A stretch of 64,000 nucleotides of DNA from CAYXVF01 sp964468125 (GTDB lineage: Bacteria; Myxococcota; XYA12-FULL-58-9; CAYXVF01), in assembly GCA_964468125.1 (NCBI GenBank), contig CAYXVF010000021.1:1-64000 (forward strand), given 5' to 3'. Below the pieces are notes generated by a model that saw only the letters and a program-made list of their open reading frames with translations, did not search any database and was not told the origin of the DNA. Shown here in pieces: positions 62,157 through 64,000 of this stretch; positions within the stretch are counted from its first letter, which is position 1, and the number at the start of each line of letters is the position of its first letter. The translations under genes were made by a program, and so were the position numbers.

Positions 62157-62208
62157 GGTGCGCTCGAACCTCCGCTCGTGGGCCCTGGGACCATCCCTGA
62201 CCCGACCG

Positions 62209-62225
62209 CTACACTAATGTTCAGG
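62209..62225 (+). promoter_or_regulatory. Candidate LexA box 1 upstream of recN
   Basis: CTACACTAATGTTCAGG matches 14 of 17 positions of CTRHAMRYBYGTTCAGS, which I recall as the Myxococcus LexA box, with the GTTCAG core intact. It sits 53 bases upstream of the recN start, in the expected promoter zone. Confidence 0.5.
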
Positions 62226-62238
62226 CCCGACAAAACAC

Positions 62239-62255
62239 AAGAACAAATGTTCAGG
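62239..62255 (+). promoter_or_regulatory. Candidate LexA box 2 upstream of recN
   Basis: AAGAACAAATGTTCAGG matches 13 of 17 positions of the same motif. The 10-mer AATGTTCAGG is identical in both boxes and its copies are 30 bases, about three helical turns, apart, which would allow side-by-side repressor binding. Confidence 0.5.
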
Positions 62256-62771
62256 TCTATTTTCCGACGTCGCCATGCCCCCGACTCACAGCGATGCGGC
62301 GGACCGGCGGACCAGGACCCGGCATTCGCCGAGCCCTTCAGACCTTGCTCGAGGCACCGCAGAATCTCCCGTCGAGTCGACCCGGTCATTGACTGGCAAG
62401 GCTTCGTCGAAACTGAAGACTGGATTCGACACGACCTTCCTTTGGGCATGGGCCAAGCCTGTTGACTTCGCCGCCTCGCAGGACGTACCGCAGAGTGGAG
62501 GAAGCACAGCGGGAGGGATTCATGCAGTTGAGATGTCGGGCAGTCCTGTCCTCTCCCTTCGGGAGACCGAGGCTTTCCGGAATCGAATCCCTCTCTTCGC
62601 ATGGTCACTGAGTGACGTGACTCGTGACGCTGAAGTCCGCGGCCGCCGAGCTTTCGGCAACACCTGCCGACGGGGACGATGTCACGGAGGGCACGCTCGT
62701 CGAGCAGGGCACACGACCGGAGAACCTCTCCTCGAGCCCCGTCGCCGACCTCGTCGTCATCGCGGTCTTGA
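62256..62771. other. Stretch without a supportable gene
   Basis: About 515 bp between the recN promoter region and the TPM-domain coding text. Open frames exist on both strands but none reads like a protein. One short hairpin, TCTCCC/GGGAGA with a TTC loop, lies at 62552-62566. A plus frame from 62624 ends in a hydrophobic run (VVIAVLTVVLL) just where TPM coding begins in another frame, so it may hold the original 5' end of that gene. Confidence 0.45.
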
Positions 62772-62843
62772 CCGTGGTGCTCCTACCGAGATCGGATCAG
62801 CGAGGCGATCGCCCGGGCCGAGCGCAAGACGGTCGGCGAGATC

Positions 62844-63383
62844 GTGGTCACGACGGTGAACAAATCTCACGACTACGTTTTCCCCCGCTTGCTCATTTCG
62901 CTCATCCTCGCCGCGATCCTCACGGCGGCGACGGATTATTTTCTCGGCATCTCCACGGCCCAGAGCGTCTTGATTCAGCTCGCATTGACCTTCGGACTCT
63001 ATTCTTTGATAGGTTCGGGGATGTTGACGCGCCTGCTCGTGAGTGGCCAAAGGCTCGATGCGGGAGTGAGGGCACGCGCCTTTCAGCTCTTCAGTGAACT
63101 CGGAGTTCATCGCACACGGGCCGGCAGTGGCATCCTGATCGCGATCTCCGAGCTCGAGCACCGCGTCGTGATCCTTGCAGACCACGGGATTCACGCACGC
63201 TACGGCAATGCCGAATGGCCGAGACACGTCAACGCGATCATCGATGGCATTCGCAACGGCCACGCGCGAGAAGCCATCATTCGAGAGGTCGAGGCCATGG
63301 GGGAGCTGCTCGCGCGGGGGTACCCCTCGGACGGAGAAGACCACGACGAGCTCGCCAATAAGGTAGAGCATCGGGAGCACTGA
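62844..63383 (+). CDS. TPM-domain membrane protein, 5' end apparently disrupted
   Basis: From the GTG at 62844 this reads 179 residues: two membrane helices (LLISLILAAILTAATDYFLG; VLIQLALTFGLYSLIGSGML) and the second part of the TPM domain (SGILIAISELEHRVVILADH, GNAEWPRHVNAIIDGIRNG). Family N-terminal text continues upstream in the same frame (DRISEAIARAERKTVGEI, from 62790), but the frame closes at a TGA (62769) with no ATG, GTG or TTG between. So the true start is lost to a frameshift, real or a sequencing error. Such proteins are uncharacterised membrane partners of TPM proteins. Confidence 0.65.
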   Translation: MVTTVNKSHDYVFPRLLISLILAAILTAATDYFLGISTAQSVLIQLALTFGLYSLIGSGMLTRLLVSGQRLDAGVRARAFQLFSELGVHRTRAGSGILIAISELEHRVVILADHGIHARYGNAEWPRHVNAIIDGIRNGHAREAIIREVEAMGELLARGYPSDGEDHDELANKVEHREH

Positions 63384-63462
63384 CGGCGCGCCTCATGGTC
63401 CTCGACAGAACCCACGACGACGCTCGCACTGCGATGCGCACGAAGAAGGCGGGACCCGCGCG

Positions 63463-64000
63463 GTGATACAGGTCGCGAAACGCTTCCTTCGCGCGGTCCT
63501 CGACCGTTCGCGTGACCTGGTGCCGATCGTCGTCGTCGTCCTCTTCTTTCAGCTCGTGGTCTTGGGCCAACCGCTTCCAAACCTCGTCCAGACGCTCACA
63601 GGCGTTGCGCTCGTGCTCCTCGGATTGACCTTCTTCGCCAACGGTCTCGAGCTCGGACTCTTTCCCATCGGAGAGTCCACGGCGGTTGCCTTTGCACAGA
63701 AAGGCAGCCTGACTTGGCTCCTGCTCTTCGCTTTTGCACTCGGTTTTGGGACGACGGTCGCCGAGCCCGCGCTCATCGCGGTTGCTCGCGAGGCGAGTGC
63801 CATCGCCGCGAGCTCCAGGGCTATCGATGCGACCAGCGCCGCCCAGGAAAACTATGCGCTGGGTTTGCGATTCACCGTCGGCCTCTCCGTGGGCCTGGCG
63901 ATCCTGATCGGCACCCTGCGCATCCTGCGGGGCTGGCGGCTCGACTTCATGATTATCGGAGGGTACGGCCTCGTCGTCGTGATGACCGCTTTCGCGCCGC
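63463..64000 (+). CDS. DUF1538 membrane protein (cut off by window end)
   Basis: An open frame of 179 codons from the GTG at 63463 runs off the window. The product is mostly membrane helices (LVPIVVVVLFFQLVVLGQPL, LTGVALVLLGLTFFANGLEL, LLLFAFALGFGTTVAEPALI, LRFTVGLSVGLAILIGTLRI), and GFGTTVAEPALIAVA is typical of DUF1538 transport-like proteins, whose substrate is unknown. It lies 79 bp downstream of the TPM-domain gene and is likely in the same unit. Confidence 0.82.
   Translation, partial: MIQVAKRFLRAVLDRSRDLVPIVVVVLFFQLVVLGQPLPNLVQTLTGVALVLLGLTFFANGLELGLFPIGESTAVAFAQKGSLTWLLLFAFALGFGTTVAEPALIAVAREASAIAASSRAIDATSAAQENYALGLRFTVGLSVGLAILIGTLRILRGWRLDFMIIGGYGLVVVMTAFAP

Noticed and set aside
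1..64000. CRISPR arrays, prophage, integrase/att sites, rRNA, transposases
   Set aside because: I looked for regularly spaced repeats, phage structural or recombinase genes, rRNA text and IS ends and saw none; the tRNA-Arg at 25249 has no integrase or repeated 3' end next to it.

Overview
The window is high-GC bacterial chromosome (one 100-N scaffold gap at 14411-14510), densely packed with genes on both strands, many of them joined by ATGA or GTGA overlaps. The content points to a Myxococcota-type (deltaproteobacterial) organism. It has a PEGA-tailed Ser/Thr kinase of the HRDISPHN type, a PP2C phosphatase, a MerR-like regulator beside a sigma-region-4-like regulator, several small outer-membrane barrels, and upstream of recN two sites resembling the Myxococcus-type LexA box. 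The phylum call is an inference from these features; no rRNA is present. I see no CRISPR array, prophage, intact insertion sequence or PKS/NRPS locus.

Layout. 0-12 kb: a P1-family aminopeptidase, the wreck of an amidohydrolase gene, a HELFH putative metallopeptidase, a fused 5-oxoprolinase/hydantoinase, and a minus-strand operon yfgM-like / bamB-like / Nudix / DUF5916. 12-16 kb: RNase E/G, the assembly gap, and two unrecognised ORFs. 16-24 kb: a long minus-strand housekeeping run of cca, a cysteine-desulfurase-like protein lacking its catalytic lysine, mnmA, rnc, era, der, a thioredoxin, a CPXCG protein and a CPBP peptidase. 24-28 kb: IHF/HU, tRNA-Arg(CCU), a DUF721 protein, a TrmN6-like methyltransferase, a glycosyltransferase and small outer-membrane barrels.

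28-39 kb is a surface-polysaccharide cluster: sirtuin, two polyprenyl-phosphate sugar phosphotransferases, a Gfo/Idh/MocA dehydrogenase, a DegT aminotransferase, dTDP-glucose 4,6-dehydratase, three glycosyltransferases and an unrecognised membrane protein. 39-43 kb holds a zinc-ribbon/TPR membrane protein and two small regulators. 43-46 kb is an osmoprotectant-type ABC transporter with a permease/binding-protein fusion, then a UspA. 46-54 kb holds an ECF sigma/anti-sigma pair, plsX, an App1/HAD-like phosphatase, a methyltransferase, the Ser/Thr kinase, a lipoprotein and a GAF-GGDEF-like protein with a degenerate signature. 54-64 kb: a broken secreted-protein gene, yggU, divIVA, yggS and maf, an M23 peptidase, a PP2C phosphatase, fabI, recN with candidate SOS operators, a TPM-domain protein whose 5' end looks frameshifted, and the start of a DUF1538 membrane protein cut off by the window edge.

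The most unusual items are the lysine-less desulfurase beside mnmA, the four-cysteine sigma-region-4 regulator next to a MerR-like gene with a repeat-rich upstream region, the paired LexA-like boxes at recN, the triple hairpin between fabI and recN, and a shared FFxRLFGxK tail on RNase E/G and thioredoxin.
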